Origin: Flavobacteriales bacterium
GTDB taxonomy: Bacteria > Bacteroidota > Bacteroidia > Flavobacteriales > Flavobacteriaceae
DNA: 41,529 nucleotides
Assembly: GCA_004213995.1 (NCBI GenBank)
Contig: SGZJ01000012.1
Location: forward strand, 1-41,529
Reading direction: 5' to 3'
Part shown: in pieces, positions 26,046 through 35,093 of the stretch
How positions within the stretch are numbered: position 1 is the first letter of the stretch
Layout of the letters: the number at the start of each line of letters is the position of its first letter
Program-made: the position numbers and the translations under genes
Notes under the pieces: model-generated
Seen by the model: only the letters and a program-made list of their open reading frames with translations
Told to the model about the DNA's origin: nothing
Database searches by the model: none

Positions 26046-27077
26046 TTGATTAAAAACATAAGTATAGCATACATATTATTAGTAGCTTTTTTATCGATTT
26101 TTGCTTACTTTATTATTCCTGATAAATCAACTAATGCTAACCAAATGCATTTGTCGATTCACTCTAAATCTCCAGGTTTCAAAGTGGATTTACTGCTTAT
26201 TGAAAATAATATCAAATATGATCAAACTCTATTTGAAAAACTATTTTTTGGCAATAAAAACTCACCTACTGAAATTGCCTTGCAAAATTATAATCTTAAT
26301 AAACGTACTTTTTATTACAACGAGTACGGAGATTTTTCTAATGAATTTAATAACAGTATTGAAATTGATGATATTAATAAATTTAAAAGTAATAATTTAA
26401 TTAATAGAGTTTTTTTACTAGGAACTGATAAGTTTGGTAGAGATGTTCTCAGTAGATTAGTTGTCGGTGCTAGAATATCTTTTTTTATTGGATTTATTTC
26501 AGTGTTAATCTCTTTAATTATTGGTGTATTTTTAGGCAGTTTGTCTGGTTATTATTTAGGTAACGTTGATCGATTAATTATGTGGGTCATAAATGTTACA
26601 TGGTCCATACCTACTTTGTTATTAGTAATCGCGATAACTTTAGCCTTAGGAAAAGGTTTATGGCAAGTTTTTATTGCTGTAGGACTGACTATGTGGGTAG
26701 ATGTTGCTAGAGTAGTCAGAGGTCAAGTAATTATAATTAAAGAAAGACAGTTTATTACCGCCGCTAGAGTACTTGGATTTAGTGATTTAAGAATTTTAGT
26801 AAGACATATTTTACCTAATATAGTTTCTCCTCTTATAATTATTTCTGCAGCAAATTTCGCTGCATCCATATTAATTGAAAGCGGACTTAGTTTTTTAGGT
26901 TTAGGCGCTCAGCCTCCAATGGCTAGTTGGGGCTCAATAATTAAAGATCATTATAATTATATTATACTAGGTAAGCCAATGTTAGCATTGATACCAGGAA
27001 TTTGCATAATGTCATTGGTAATGGCCTTTATGCTTTTAGGAAATAAGTTAAGAGATAAATTAGATGTAAAAAACTAA
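26046..27077 (+). CDS. DppC-like ABC transporter permease, without partners
   Basis: 343 residues with an N-terminal membrane helix (about 5-22), a periplasmic region (about 25-125), and a binding-protein-dependent permease domain with the EAA-loop pattern AARVLGFSDLRILVRHILPN. The C-terminal LIESGLSFLGLGAQPPMASWG is typical of DppC/OppC. Such permeases work with a DppB subunit, two ATPases and a binding protein; none is in the window. The start is TTG at 26046, since no in-frame ATG precedes the first helix. It is 26 nt after prc, so probably co-transcribed. Confidence 0.88.
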   Translation: MIKNISIAYILLVAFLSIFAYFIIPDKSTNANQMHLSIHSKSPGFKVDLLLIENNIKYDQTLFEKLFFGNKNSPTEIALQNYNLNKRTFYYNEYGDFSNEFNNSIEIDDINKFKSNNLINRVFLLGTDKFGRDVLSRLVVGARISFFIGFISVLISLIIGVFLGSLSGYYLGNVDRLIMWVINVTWSIPTLLLVIAITLALGKGLWQVFIAVGLTMWVDVARVVRGQVIIIKERQFITAARVLGFSDLRILVRHILPNIVSPLIIISAANFAASILIESGLSFLGLGAQPPMASWGSIIKDHYNYIILGKPMLALIPGICIMSLVMAFMLLGNKLRDKLDVKN

Positions 27078-27078
27078 A

Positions 27079-27594
27079 TTATTTTACTGGGTATTGTAAT
27101 AATATTTTATTCACAAATGATTTAATTTGCTCTTCCTTCTTTGATGTTTTTTCTGAAATATACCCTTTACCAATACCTTGCCAAACTAATTCATTTTTCT
27201 TATAATCTATAATGTCAATGAAAAGTGTCCCTTGAGTCGTAGAAGTGTTATAATTAAAATTATACCATGGGCCATAACTATATCCTAGATAATTGTAAGA
27301 ATTATTAATATTTATTTGTTCGTTTACTCCTGTAAAAATACTAACAACAACATCTGGATCTATAGAGTTTTTTCTAAGACCTATGGAAGATAGTTCAATT
27401 TCTAATGCTTTTAAAATTCTTTTTTTATCAAGTTCATTAATTTTAGCTTTATCTATTCCTTTTTTTGAAAATGCATATGTTTTGTATGATGAAAAGTCAA
27501 TTTCACTATTATAATCTGTGGTTACTCTAACTGAAGAGCAAGATAAATATGTTAGGGAAATCAATAGAATTAGTAATATTTTGTAGTTTTTCAT
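27079..27594 (-). CDS. DUF4136 family lipoprotein
   Basis: 171 residues with a lipoprotein signal (LLISLTYLSCSS, Cys19) followed by the DUF4136 pattern: VTTDYNSEIDFSSYKTYAF, a central IDPDVVVSI strand, and GTLFIDIIDYKKNELVWQG near the end. Family function unknown. It lies 7 nt downstream of hutU in the same direction and its 3' end is 1 nt from the convergent permease gene. A functional tie to histidine degradation is not evident. Confidence 0.85.
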   Translation of the reverse strand: MKNYKILLILLISLTYLSCSSVRVTTDYNSEIDFSSYKTYAFSKKGIDKAKINELDKKRILKALEIELSSIGLRKNSIDPDVVVSIFTGVNEQININNSYNYLGYSYGPWYNFNYNTSTTQGTLFIDIIDYKKNELVWQGIGKGYISEKTSKKEEQIKSFVNKILLQYPVK

Positions 27595-27601
27595 ATTATT
27601 T

Positions 27602-29581
27602 TTAATTTAAATATTTATCGTCAACCTCATTTGGTAAAGTTACTTTTAAATCTGAATTGAGCTTCATTGCTTGTTTAATTGCAAAAATTGCACCACTGTT
27701 TCTAGCCCAACTTCTTCTAGCAACTCCATTATTAACATCCCAATGTAGCATTGATTCGATTTTCTTATCACACTCTTTACTACCTTCAATAACCATGCCA
27801 AAACCACCATTTATAACTTCACCCCAACCAACACCACCACCATTATGAATACTTACCCATGTTGCCCCTCTAAAACTATCTCCAATCACATTTTGAATAG
27901 CCATATCAGCTGTAAATTTTGAGCCATCATATATATTTGAAGTTTCTCTGTATGGGGAGTCTGTTCCTGAAACATCATGATGATCTCTTCCAAGTATAAT
28001 AGTGCCAATTTTTTTCTCAGCTATTGCTTTGTTAAATGCCTTTGCAATTTCAACTCTTCCTAAAGAATCTGCATATAAAATTCTGGCTTTAGAGCCGACG
28101 ACAAGAGAGTTGCTTTTTGCAGCTTTTATCCAATCAATATTGTCTTGCATTTGAACTTTAATTTCATTTGGGGAATTAATCATTAATTTTTCAAGTACTT
28201 CACAAGCTATTTCATCTGTCATATCCAAATCATCTTGTTTGTTAGACGCACATACCCATCTAAATGGACCAAATCCATAATCAAAGCACATTGGCCCCAT
28301 AATGTCCTGTACATAGCTAGGAAATTTAAAATTCACTCCATCCTTTGAAAAAACATCTCCACCAGCTTTGGAAGTTTCTAATAAAAATGCATTTCCGTAA
28401 TCAAAAAAATAAGTCCCTTTTTCGCAGTGTTTGTTAATAAATTCTGCATGTAAAAGCAGACTTTCTTTTACTTTCAACTTAAATAAACTTGGATCATTTG
28501 ATATCATCTCATTTGCACTTTTAAAATCCAGATCCTCAGGGTAATAACCCCCAGACCAAGGATTGTGTAAAGAAGTTTGATCACTACCTATATCTATGAA
28601 AACATTGTTCTTATAAAACTCCTTCCAAACGGTAATTATATTTCCGTGGTAAGCTAAAGAGACAACTTCTTTGTTTTTTTTGGCAACATTAACCCTTTTG
28701 ATTAGCTTATCAATATCGCTATAAACTTCATCAACCCATCCTTGTGAATGTCTTATTTCAACAACTTTTAGATTAACTTCGGCACAAACTGTAATACACT
28801 TAGCTATATTTCCAGCTTTAGGCTGAGCCCCACTCATTCCTCCTAACCCAGATGTTACAAATAATCTTCCCAAAGGATTTTTATTAATTTTTCTAAAAGC
28901 ATTTAAAACTGTAATAGTTGTTCCATGAACAATTCCTTGTGGGCCAATATACATGTAGCTACCGGCAGTCATCTGACCATATTGAGTTACACCTAAAGCA
29001 TTAAATTTTTCAAAATTTTCTTTTGAAGAATAATTAGGAATCATCATTCCATTGGAAACTACAACTCTAGGAGCAGATATATTTGATGGAAAAAGCCCAA
29101 GAGGATGCCCAGAATTGATAACTAATGTTTGATTGTTATTCATTTCAGAAAGGTATTTCATACACAACCTGTACTGAGCCCAATTTTGAAATACAGAACC
29201 ATTGCCTCCATAAGTAATTAATTCGTGCGGATGTTGAGCTACTTCTTTGTTAAGATTATTTTGTATCATTAACATAATAGCACCAGCTTGTTTAGTTTTA
29301 AATGGGTATTGTTCTAGTGGTCTTGCATACATTTCGTAAGAAGGTCTGAATCTATACATATAAATTCTGCCATATTGATTTAATTCATCTTTAAATTCCT
29401 TATATAAAGCTTCATGATGAATTTTGTCAAAGTATCTTAAAGCATTTGTGATTGCTAATTTTTTTTCATTAGTAGATAATACTTCTTCTCTTTTAGGAGC
29501 GTGATTTATAGTTGGATCTAAATTTGTTTTTTCAGGTAAACTATTAGGAATACCTTCTTTAATTTGATCTTTGAATGTCAT
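27602..29581 (-). CDS. hutU: Urocanate hydratase
   Basis: Converts urocanate to imidazolonepropionate, the second step of histidine breakdown. Family segments are clear: TYGGNGSVFQNWAQYRL, the NAD+-binding GLGGMSGAQPKAG, RDHHDVSGTDSPYRETSNI, and HNGGGVGWGEVINGGFGM. At 659 residues it is about 100 longer than the classical 555-residue enzyme; this longer form is known in Bacteroidota. No hutH, hutI or formimidoylglutamase is nearby, so the pathway would be dispersed. It starts 3 nt after a DUF5522-like mini-gene. Confidence 0.95.
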   Translation of the reverse strand: MTFKDQIKEGIPNSLPEKTNLDPTINHAPKREEVLSTNEKKLAITNALRYFDKIHHEALYKEFKDELNQYGRIYMYRFRPSYEMYARPLEQYPFKTKQAGAIMLMIQNNLNKEVAQHPHELITYGGNGSVFQNWAQYRLCMKYLSEMNNNQTLVINSGHPLGLFPSNISAPRVVVSNGMMIPNYSSKENFEKFNALGVTQYGQMTAGSYMYIGPQGIVHGTTITVLNAFRKINKNPLGRLFVTSGLGGMSGAQPKAGNIAKCITVCAEVNLKVVEIRHSQGWVDEVYSDIDKLIKRVNVAKKNKEVVSLAYHGNIITVWKEFYKNNVFIDIGSDQTSLHNPWSGGYYPEDLDFKSANEMISNDPSLFKLKVKESLLLHAEFINKHCEKGTYFFDYGNAFLLETSKAGGDVFSKDGVNFKFPSYVQDIMGPMCFDYGFGPFRWVCASNKQDDLDMTDEIACEVLEKLMINSPNEIKVQMQDNIDWIKAAKSNSLVVGSKARILYADSLGRVEIAKAFNKAIAEKKIGTIILGRDHHDVSGTDSPYRETSNIYDGSKFTADMAIQNVIGDSFRGATWVSIHNGGGVGWGEVINGGFGMVIEGSKECDKKIESMLHWDVNNGVARRSWARNSGAIFAIKQAMKLNSDLKVTLPNEVDDKYLN

Positions 29582-29584
29582 ATA

Positions 29585-29716
29585 TTAATTAGTTTTTGGA
29601 TCATAACCATAAGGGCAGTGTTTACAATTACTTTGACAACAATATCCTCTTTTTAAATGATACTTTTCGGTAAAACATTTATATCCTTCTTTTGTTATGT
29701 AGTAGTTTTTCTCCAT
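29585..29716 (-). CDS. DUF5522-like Cys-rich mini-protein
   Basis: A 43-residue gene, easily missed because of its length. The product has five cysteines, four of them in a tight cluster (GYCCQSNCKHCPYGY at about 24-38) and one at 14, ending with the CPYGYDP motif that I associate with the DUF5522 family of Bacteroidota. Such clustering suggests a metal- or Fe-S-binding site. The stop is 3 nt before the hutU ATG and a strong -7 box lies upstream, so it leads the hutU message. Confidence 0.82.
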   Translation of the reverse strand: MEKNYYITKEGYKCFTEKYHLKRGYCCQSNCKHCPYGYDPKTN

Positions 29717-29742
29717 AATTATTAGAAAATAATTGTTCTACA

Positions 29743-29750
29743 CAAATATA
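29743..29750 (-). promoter_or_regulatory. Candidate -7 box for the DUF5522-hutU operon
   Basis: TATATTTG on the minus strand matches the consensus exactly, 26 nt before the mini-gene ATG. No clear TTTG is seen at the -33 position. It is back to back with the box of the divergent gene at 29764. Confidence 0.5.
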
Positions 29751-29763
29751 AAGCAATTTGAAT

Positions 29764-29771
29764 TATCTTTG
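29764..29771 (+). promoter_or_regulatory. Candidate -7 box, possibly giving a leaderless message
   Basis: TATCTTTG ends only 5 nt before the ATG at 29777. If used, transcription would begin at or next to the A of the ATG. No TTTG lies at the usual upstream distance, so confidence is moderate to low. Confidence 0.4.
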
Positions 29772-29776
29772 AATAC

Positions 29777-30691
29777 ATGAACGTGATTTTAAAAAACAGT
29801 GTTAATGAAAAGGTTCATTTTGACAACAATAATGGATTGCAATTATTTTTAAAAAGAGAAGATAAAATTCACGAAGTTATCTCAGGTAATAAGTATAGAA
29901 AATTAAAATATAATTTAATCAAAGCTAAAGAATTAGGTTATAATGGACTATTAACTTTTGGTGGTGCTTATTCTAATCATATCCCAGCTGTTGCATATGC
30001 AGCAAAAAAAAATGGCTTCAAATCACTTAGTTTTATAAGAGGAGATGAAATAGCAAATAATTATTTAGAAAATCCAACTCTTAAATATTCACATAATTTA
30101 GGCATGAAATTTAATTTCTTATCACGATCAAATTATAAACTAAAAACTAATGAAGATTTTTTGGATAAACTAAGAAATAAATTTATAGATTATTTTCTGA
30201 TTCCAGAAGGTGGAACGAATGCATTAGGAGTTCTGGGGTGTGAAGAAATTTTAAATCATAATGATAAAAAGTTTGATTATATATGTTGTTCTGTTGGTAG
30301 TGGTGGTACAATTAGTGGTTTAATAAATAGCTCTTACGAAAACCAAAAAATAATAGGATTTTGTTCAATAAATAAAAAGTATTTATTAAATGATATTACT
30401 AAATTTGTAACTAATAATAATTGGATGCTTATTGACGATTTTGCTTTTGGTGGTTATGGAAAAGTTAATGTTGAATTAATTAAATTCATGAACGACTTCA
30501 GACATAAATATGATATTTTATTAGATCCAATTTACACATCAAAAATGGTGTATGGTGTTTTAAATTTAATGACTAATAATTTTTTTAAACCCAATTCTAA
30601 AATACTAATGATTCACACAGGGGGACATCAGGGAATATTACCTATGAATAAATTTCTAAAAGAAAAAAATTTAACTACGATTAATTACTAA
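29777..30691 (+). CDS. PLP-dependent ACC deaminase / D-cysteine desulfhydrase family enzyme
   Basis: 304 residues of the fold-type II PLP family. The PLP lysine is Lys39 in ISGNKYRKLKYN, followed by TFGGAYSNH, the IPEGGTNALG strand and the phosphate-binding SVGSGGTISGL loop. Members deaminate ACC, desulfhydrate D-cysteine, or act on other amino acids; the sequence alone does not decide, and the Bacteroidota branch is usually just called ACC-deaminase/D-cysteine-desulfhydrase-like. It overlaps the next gene by one base (TAATG). Confidence 0.88.
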   Translation: MNVILKNSVNEKVHFDNNNGLQLFLKREDKIHEVISGNKYRKLKYNLIKAKELGYNGLLTFGGAYSNHIPAVAYAAKKNGFKSLSFIRGDEIANNYLENPTLKYSHNLGMKFNFLSRSNYKLKTNEDFLDKLRNKFIDYFLIPEGGTNALGVLGCEEILNHNDKKFDYICCSVGSGGTISGLINSSYENQKIIGFCSINKKYLLNDITKFVTNNNWMLIDDFAFGGYGKVNVELIKFMNDFRHKYDILLDPIYTSKMVYGVLNLMTNNFFKPNSKILMIHTGGHQGILPMNKFLKEKNLTTINY

Positions 30692-31473
30692 TGATAAAAT
30701 TCAGGATACTTATAGTCTTATTAATATTTAGTTGTGGCACAAAAAAAATCATTATTAATTCTCCAGCAGAAATTGAGAATAATAAAAAAGTTGATAAAAA
30801 AGTTAATGCTAAACCATCAAAAACAAATAACTCCACTCTGCCAGTTATAAATAATGTTAATGATTACATTGATTATTTTAGTGGAGTTGCGATGGATGAA
30901 ATGCGAACTTATAAAATACCTGCAAGTATTACTTTAGCTCAAGGAATTTTAGAGTCTGGTTCAGGAAAAGGAAGATTATCAGTTGAAGCGAATAACCATT
31001 TTGGAATTAAGTGTCATGATTGGAAAGGACCGAAAATTTTCCATGATGATGATGAAGCACAAGAGTGTTTCAGAAAATACAGCGCACCAGAATACTCTTA
31101 CAGAGATCACTCTATTTTTCTAACATCGAGATCAAGATACTCTGACCTTTTTGATCTTTCAATAAGTGATTATAAAAACTGGGCTAAAGGTTTAAAAAAA
31201 GCTGGTTATGCTACAGATAAAAATTATCATAACAAATTGATTAATTTAATAGAAAATTATAAGCTATTTATTTATGATGAAATAGTATTAAAAAAAAGAA
31301 GTCGTAAAAATAAAAGTGTTAGAGATTACACATTAAAACATGAAGTAGTAAAAGGCGATACATTATATTCAATATCAAAAAAATATAAAATCTCTATAAA
31401 GGAGCTATTAAAAATCAATAAACTAAAAGATAGAACATTAACTATAGGCCAATTATTAATAATAGATAAATGA
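30691..31473 (+). CDS. Glucosaminidase-domain lipoprotein with LysM
   Basis: 260 residues: a lipoprotein-like signal ([10 protein letters not shown], Cys15), a Lys/Asn-rich linker, a GH73/glucosaminidase domain at about 55-195 with the probable catalytic Glu88 in [12 protein letters not shown] and the [11 protein letters not shown] segment, and a C-terminal LysM at about 213-260 ([14 protein letters not shown]) that binds peptidoglycan. It should cleave glycan strands in the periplasm during wall growth or turnover. It overlaps hemL by 4 nt (ATGA). Confidence 0.92.
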   Translation: MIKFRILIVLLIFSCGTKKIIINSPAEIENNKKVDKKVNAKPSKTNNSTLPVINNVNDYIDYFSGVAMDEMRTYKIPASITLAQGILESGSGKGRLSVEANNHFGIKCHDWKGPKIFHDDDEAQECFRKYSAPEYSYRDHSIFLTSRSRYSDLFDLSISDYKNWAKGLKKAGYATDKNYHNKLINLIENYKLFIYDEIVLKKRSRKNKSVRDYTLKHEVVKGDTLYSISKKYKISIKELLKINKLKDRTLTIGQLLIIDK

Positions 31474-32759
31474 TATATCAAAGAAGTAGTGCATTATTTA
31501 AAGAAGCGCAAAAACATATACCCGGAGGGGTTAATTCCCCAGTTAGAGCTTTTAAAGCGGTAGGTGGAACTCCAATATTTATTAAAGAAGCCAAAGGTGC
31601 TTACTTGATAGATGAGGATGGTAATAAGTATATTGAATACATAAACTCATGGGGACCTATGATACTAGGTCATTCTTATCCAGCTGTTGTAAACGCAATA
31701 ATTAAAAAAGCACAAAAAGGAACTTCATTCGGAGCTCCGACAGAAATTGAAAATAATATTGCTAAGCTAGTAGTCAAAATGGTTCCAAATATTGATCAAA
31801 TTCGATTTGTAAACTCTGGAACAGAAGCTTGTATGAGTGCTATTCGATTGGCAAGAGGATATACCAAAAAAGAAAAAATAATCAAGTTTTCAGGGTGTTA
31901 CCATGGTCATAGTGATTCATTTTTAATTCAAGCAGGAAGTGGTAGTATTACTTACGGGGAACCAAATAGCCCCGGAGTCACTCACGGGACTGCAAAAGAC
32001 ACTTTAATAGCTCAGTACAATAACCTTAAAAGTGTCGAGAATATTATTTTATCTAATAAAAATGAAATTTCAGCTATTATTCTTGAGCCAATTGCAGGAA
32101 ATATGGGGTGTATTCCGCCTGTTGATGGTTTTTTAAAAGGATTAAGAAAATTATGTGATAAGCATAATATATTATTAATATTTGATGAAGTTATGACTGG
32201 TTTCAGAGTAGCAAAAGGCGGTGCACAGGAACTTTATGGAGTTTCAGCAGATATTGTATGTTTTGGAAAGATAATTGGAGGTGGTCTTCCTGTTGGAGCT
32301 TTTGCTTCAACTAATAAGATTATGTCTTATTTATCTCCTAATGGGCCTGTTTATCAAGCTGGTACATTAAGTGGAAATCCGTTAGCTATGGCAGCAGGTT
32401 TTTCTATGTTAAATATTATAGATAATGATCCTGAATTGTATCAAAGGCTAAACAAAAAAGCAGATTATTTAGACGTTGGAATTTCTGAAATATTAAAAAG
32501 AAAAGGGGTTAAATTCTCAACTAATAGAGTTGGCTCAATGTTTTCAATTCATTTTACAGAGCATAATGTAACAGATTTTGATTCTGCTAAAAAAGCTGAC
32601 AATAGTTTTTTTCCAATATTTTTTCATCAAATGTTAAAAAATGGTATTTATATAGCACCTAGTTCCTACGAGTCTTGGTTTTTAAGTGATGCTTTAACAT
32701 TTAAAGATTTAGATAAAACAATTGCTGTAGTAGAAAAGATATCATCCAAGCTCTTGTAA
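31470..32759 (+). CDS. hemL: Glutamate-1-semialdehyde 2,1-aminomutase
   Basis: Makes 5-aminolevulinate, the precursor of haem and other tetrapyrroles, in the C5 pathway. Family motifs are complete: [13 protein letters not shown] at the N-terminus, [26 protein letters not shown], and the PLP lysine Lys267 in [16 protein letters not shown]. 429 residues is the usual length. It ends a three-gene unit with the PLP enzyme and the glucosaminidase; a haem gene within a wall-hydrolase operon is a positional rather than pathway link. Confidence 0.96.
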   Translation: MIYQRSSALFKEAQKHIPGGVNSPVRAFKAVGGTPIFIKEAKGAYLIDEDGNKYIEYINSWGPMILGHSYPAVVNAIIKKAQKGTSFGAPTEIENNIAKLVVKMVPNIDQIRFVNSGTEACMSAIRLARGYTKKEKIIKFSGCYHGHSDSFLIQAGSGSITYGEPNSPGVTHGTAKDTLIAQYNNLKSVENIILSNKNEISAIILEPIAGNMGCIPPVDGFLKGLRKLCDKHNILLIFDEVMTGFRVAKGGAQELYGVSADIVCFGKIIGGGLPVGAFASTNKIMSYLSPNGPVYQAGTLSGNPLAMAAGFSMLNIIDNDPELYQRLNKKADYLDVGISEILKRKGVKFSTNRVGSMFSIHFTEHNVTDFDSAKKADNSFFPIFFHQMLKNGIYIAPSSYESWFLSDALTFKDLDKTIAVVEKISSKLL

Positions 32760-32800
32760 TTAGATTTTTTTTTTTACTTTTAAAAAAAAATTATCATATC

Positions 32801-33118
32801 ATGAAAAAAACATTTTATACTTTTTTAATTTTCTCTTTCATAAGTTTAAATATCAATTCGCAGACTCAATATAGTTCAATTGACGATGTGAAAAGGTTAA
32901 ATTACGAGCTTCTTGAAGAGATTGGGTTTGATGATTCGCAAATTAATATTGTTTCAAGATTAATATACTCTACAAACAAAAAAGCCACTTATATATCGAA
33001 AAAAGGTGCTTTTCCACAAAAAGATATACTAGACAATGAGTTTAATACAATGTTTTTAAAACTTTTGTCAGAAGAAGATTTAGCTAAATTTAAAACTATT
33101 CAACACAAAATAAAATAG
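32801..33118 (+). CDS. Small secreted protein of unknown function
   Basis: 105 residues: a signal peptide (MKKTFYTFLIFSFISLNINS) and a mature part of about 85 residues that looks helical, with charged and leucine-containing stretches (RLNYELLEEIGFDDSQI, KLLSEEDLAKFKTI). No cysteine. No family recognised. It lies 41 nt after hemL and its stop is 3 nt from the convergent lysS stop. Confidence 0.65.
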   Translation: MKKTFYTFLIFSFISLNINSQTQYSSIDDVKRLNYELLEEIGFDDSQINIVSRLIYSTNKKATYISKKGAFPQKDILDNEFNTMFLKLLSEEDLAKFKTIQHKIK

Positions 33119-33121
33119 ATA

Positions 33122-34816
33122 TTATTTGATCTCCACAAATAATCCATTATCACTTTTTGACACTTTTGCAAGGTTGTTTTTTGTTAATCCTTTTATTCCC
33201 TTGTCCCATGCTTTATTACTCAAGTTTGATTTTGACTTTAACTCAGAAAGTTCAATTTTTTGATTTTCTTTTAATATTGTGAAAATGACTTTTTCGTTAT
33301 CGTTTAAATCTAGAGGTTTTTTTTCTGGTCTCATTTGAGGGAAAAATAATACCTCCTGAATTGAACTATTGTTAGTCATTAGCATAACTAGCCTATCTAT
33401 TCCAATACCAATTCCAGAAGTTGGAGGCATTCCATATTCAAGTGCTCGTAAAAAATCATTATCAATGAATTCTGTAGCTTCATCATCTCCTTTTTTAGAT
33501 AATTCAAGTTGATCTTCAAATCTTTCCCTTTGGTCTATTGGATCATTTAATTCACTGTAAGCATTAGCTATTTCTTTGCCATTAATAATTAACTCAAACC
33601 TCTCAGTTAGTTTTGGATTTGTCCTATGCTTTTTTGTAAGAGGGCTCATTTCTTTTGGGTAATCTGTAATAAAAGTTGGTTGAATAAATTCTCTCTCACA
33701 CTTTTCTCCAAAAATTTCATCAATTAATTTACCAACACCCATAGTCTCATTAACTTCAATACCCATTGCTTTTGCAGTATCTCTTAATTCTATTTCGTCC
33801 ATATTCGAAACATCGATACCAGTGTGAATTTCTATTGCCTTTAATATTGGTATTCTTGGGTATGGAGCTTTAAACTCTATTTCATTATTACCAACTTTCA
33901 GTTTTGATTTGCCATTTGTTTCAATTGCTACTTTTTCAAGTAAACTTTCTGTTGTTTCCATCATCCAGAAATAGTCCTTGTATGCCACATATAATTCCAT
34001 GATTGTAAATTCAGGATTATGGGTTCTATCCATTCCTTCATTTCTAAAATCTTTAGCAAATTCATAAACACCATCAAAACCGGCCACTATTAACCTTTTT
34101 AAATAAAGTTCATTTGATATTCTTAAATATAATGGAATATTTAATGCATTATGATGAGTTAAAAAAGGTCTCGCAGCTGCTCCCCCTGGTATTGACTGCA
34201 AGATTGGAGTTTCAACTTCTAAATAGCTCTTTTCATTAAGAAAATCCCTTATTGTATTATTTATTTTAGTTCTTTTTAAAAATGTTTCTTTAACTTTTGG
34301 GTTAACAATTAAATCAACATATCTCTGTCTGTATCTTAATTCTGGGTCATTAAATTCATCATAAACATTACCATCACTATCTTTTTTAGGTAATGGTAAC
34401 GGTCTTAAAGACTTGCTTAGTAGAGTGAAATTATTTACTAATACTGTTTTTTCTCCAACTTGAGTTTCAAACAAAACTCCTTCAATTCCTATTATATCAC
34501 CAATATCTAAAAGTTTTTTATATACCTCGTTATATAGAGTCTTATCTTCACCTGGACAAATCTCATCTCTGTTAAAATACACTTGTATTTTACCGTCTTT
34601 GTCTTGAAGTTCAGCAAAGCTAGCTTTACCCTGAATTCTTCTCGACATTAATCTGCCAGCGATAATAACATTTTTATTTTCTTTAAAGTTTTCTTTAATT
34701 TCTTTAGAAGTATTATTTACTGAAAATAAATCTGCAGGGTAGGGGTTTATACCTAACGAAACTAATTTTTCTAACTTTTCTCTTCTTATTATTTCTTGTT
34801 CTGAAAGTTCACTCAT
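33122..34816 (-). CDS. lysS: Lysyl-tRNA synthetase, class II, with C-terminal extension
   Basis: 564 residues. An OB-fold anticodon-binding domain (about 45-150, [20 protein letters not shown]) precedes a class II core with motif 2 ([19 protein letters not shown]) and motif 3 ([12 protein letters not shown]). E. coli LysS ends shortly after the LFFPQMRP segment; here about 60 more residues follow ([24 protein letters not shown] ...), resembling a winged-helix domain. This tail is usual in Bacteroidota as far as I know; its role is not clear. Single-gene unit with its own promoter. Confidence 0.95.
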   Translation of the reverse strand: MSELSEQEIIRREKLEKLVSLGINPYPADLFSVNNTSKEIKENFKENKNVIIAGRLMSRRIQGKASFAELQDKDGKIQVYFNRDEICPGEDKTLYNEVYKKLLDIGDIIGIEGVLFETQVGEKTVLVNNFTLLSKSLRPLPLPKKDSDGNVYDEFNDPELRYRQRYVDLIVNPKVKETFLKRTKINNTIRDFLNEKSYLEVETPILQSIPGGAAARPFLTHHNALNIPLYLRISNELYLKRLIVAGFDGVYEFAKDFRNEGMDRTHNPEFTIMELYVAYKDYFWMMETTESLLEKVAIETNGKSKLKVGNNEIEFKAPYPRIPILKAIEIHTGIDVSNMDEIELRDTAKAMGIEVNETMGVGKLIDEIFGEKCEREFIQPTFITDYPKEMSPLTKKHRTNPKLTERFELIINGKEIANAYSELNDPIDQRERFEDQLELSKKGDDEATEFIDNDFLRALEYGMPPTSGIGIGIDRLVMLMTNNSSIQEVLFFPQMRPEKKPLDLNDNEKVIFTILKENQKIELSELKSKSNLSNKAWDKGIKGLTKNNLAKVSKSDNGLFVEIK

Positions 34817-34835
34817 CGAAAATATATTTATTAAA

Positions 34836-34867
34836 CAAATATAATTCTTATTAATAAGGATATCAAT
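34836..34867 (-). promoter_or_regulatory. lysS promoter
   Basis: On the minus strand ATTG (34867-34864), a 20-nt spacer and TATATTTG (34843-34836) match the Bacteroidota form, 19 nt before the lysS ATG. Confidence 0.6.
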
Positions 34868-34912
34868 AATAAAAAATGAAAACTCAAATAAATCTAATCA
34901 AATACTATTATT

Positions 34913-34920
34913 TATATTTG
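34913..34920 (+). promoter_or_regulatory. Candidate -7 box for yqaE-lipB
   Basis: TATATTTG matches the consensus exactly and ends 8 nt before the ATG at 34929, so the leader would be very short. No -33 TTTG at the expected distance. Confidence 0.45.
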
Positions 34921-34928
34921 ATTAAATA

Positions 34929-35093
34929 ATGAGTTTAATTAGAGTCCTTTTTGCAATATTGTTTCCACCTTTATCTGTTTTTGATAAAGGATGTGGTTCA
35001 TTTGTAATAGTATTTATTTTGACATTATTGGGCTGGGTTCCTGGAGTTATTGCAGCACTTATAATCTTAAATAACCCAAATAATGAAAATTAA
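34929..35093 (+). CDS. YqaE/Pmp3 family membrane protein
   Basis: A 54-residue gene too short for most ORF cut-offs. Two hydrophobic segments carry the family pattern (ILFPPLSVFDKGCG, then LTLLGWVPGVIAALII). YqaE/Pmp3 proteins are small inner-membrane proteins linked to membrane potential and stress in other organisms. The last 11 nt overlap the start of lipB in another frame, so lipB is probably translated by coupling. Confidence 0.9.
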   Translation: MSLIRVLFAILFPPLSVFDKGCGSFVIVFILTLLGWVPGVIAALIILNNPNNEN

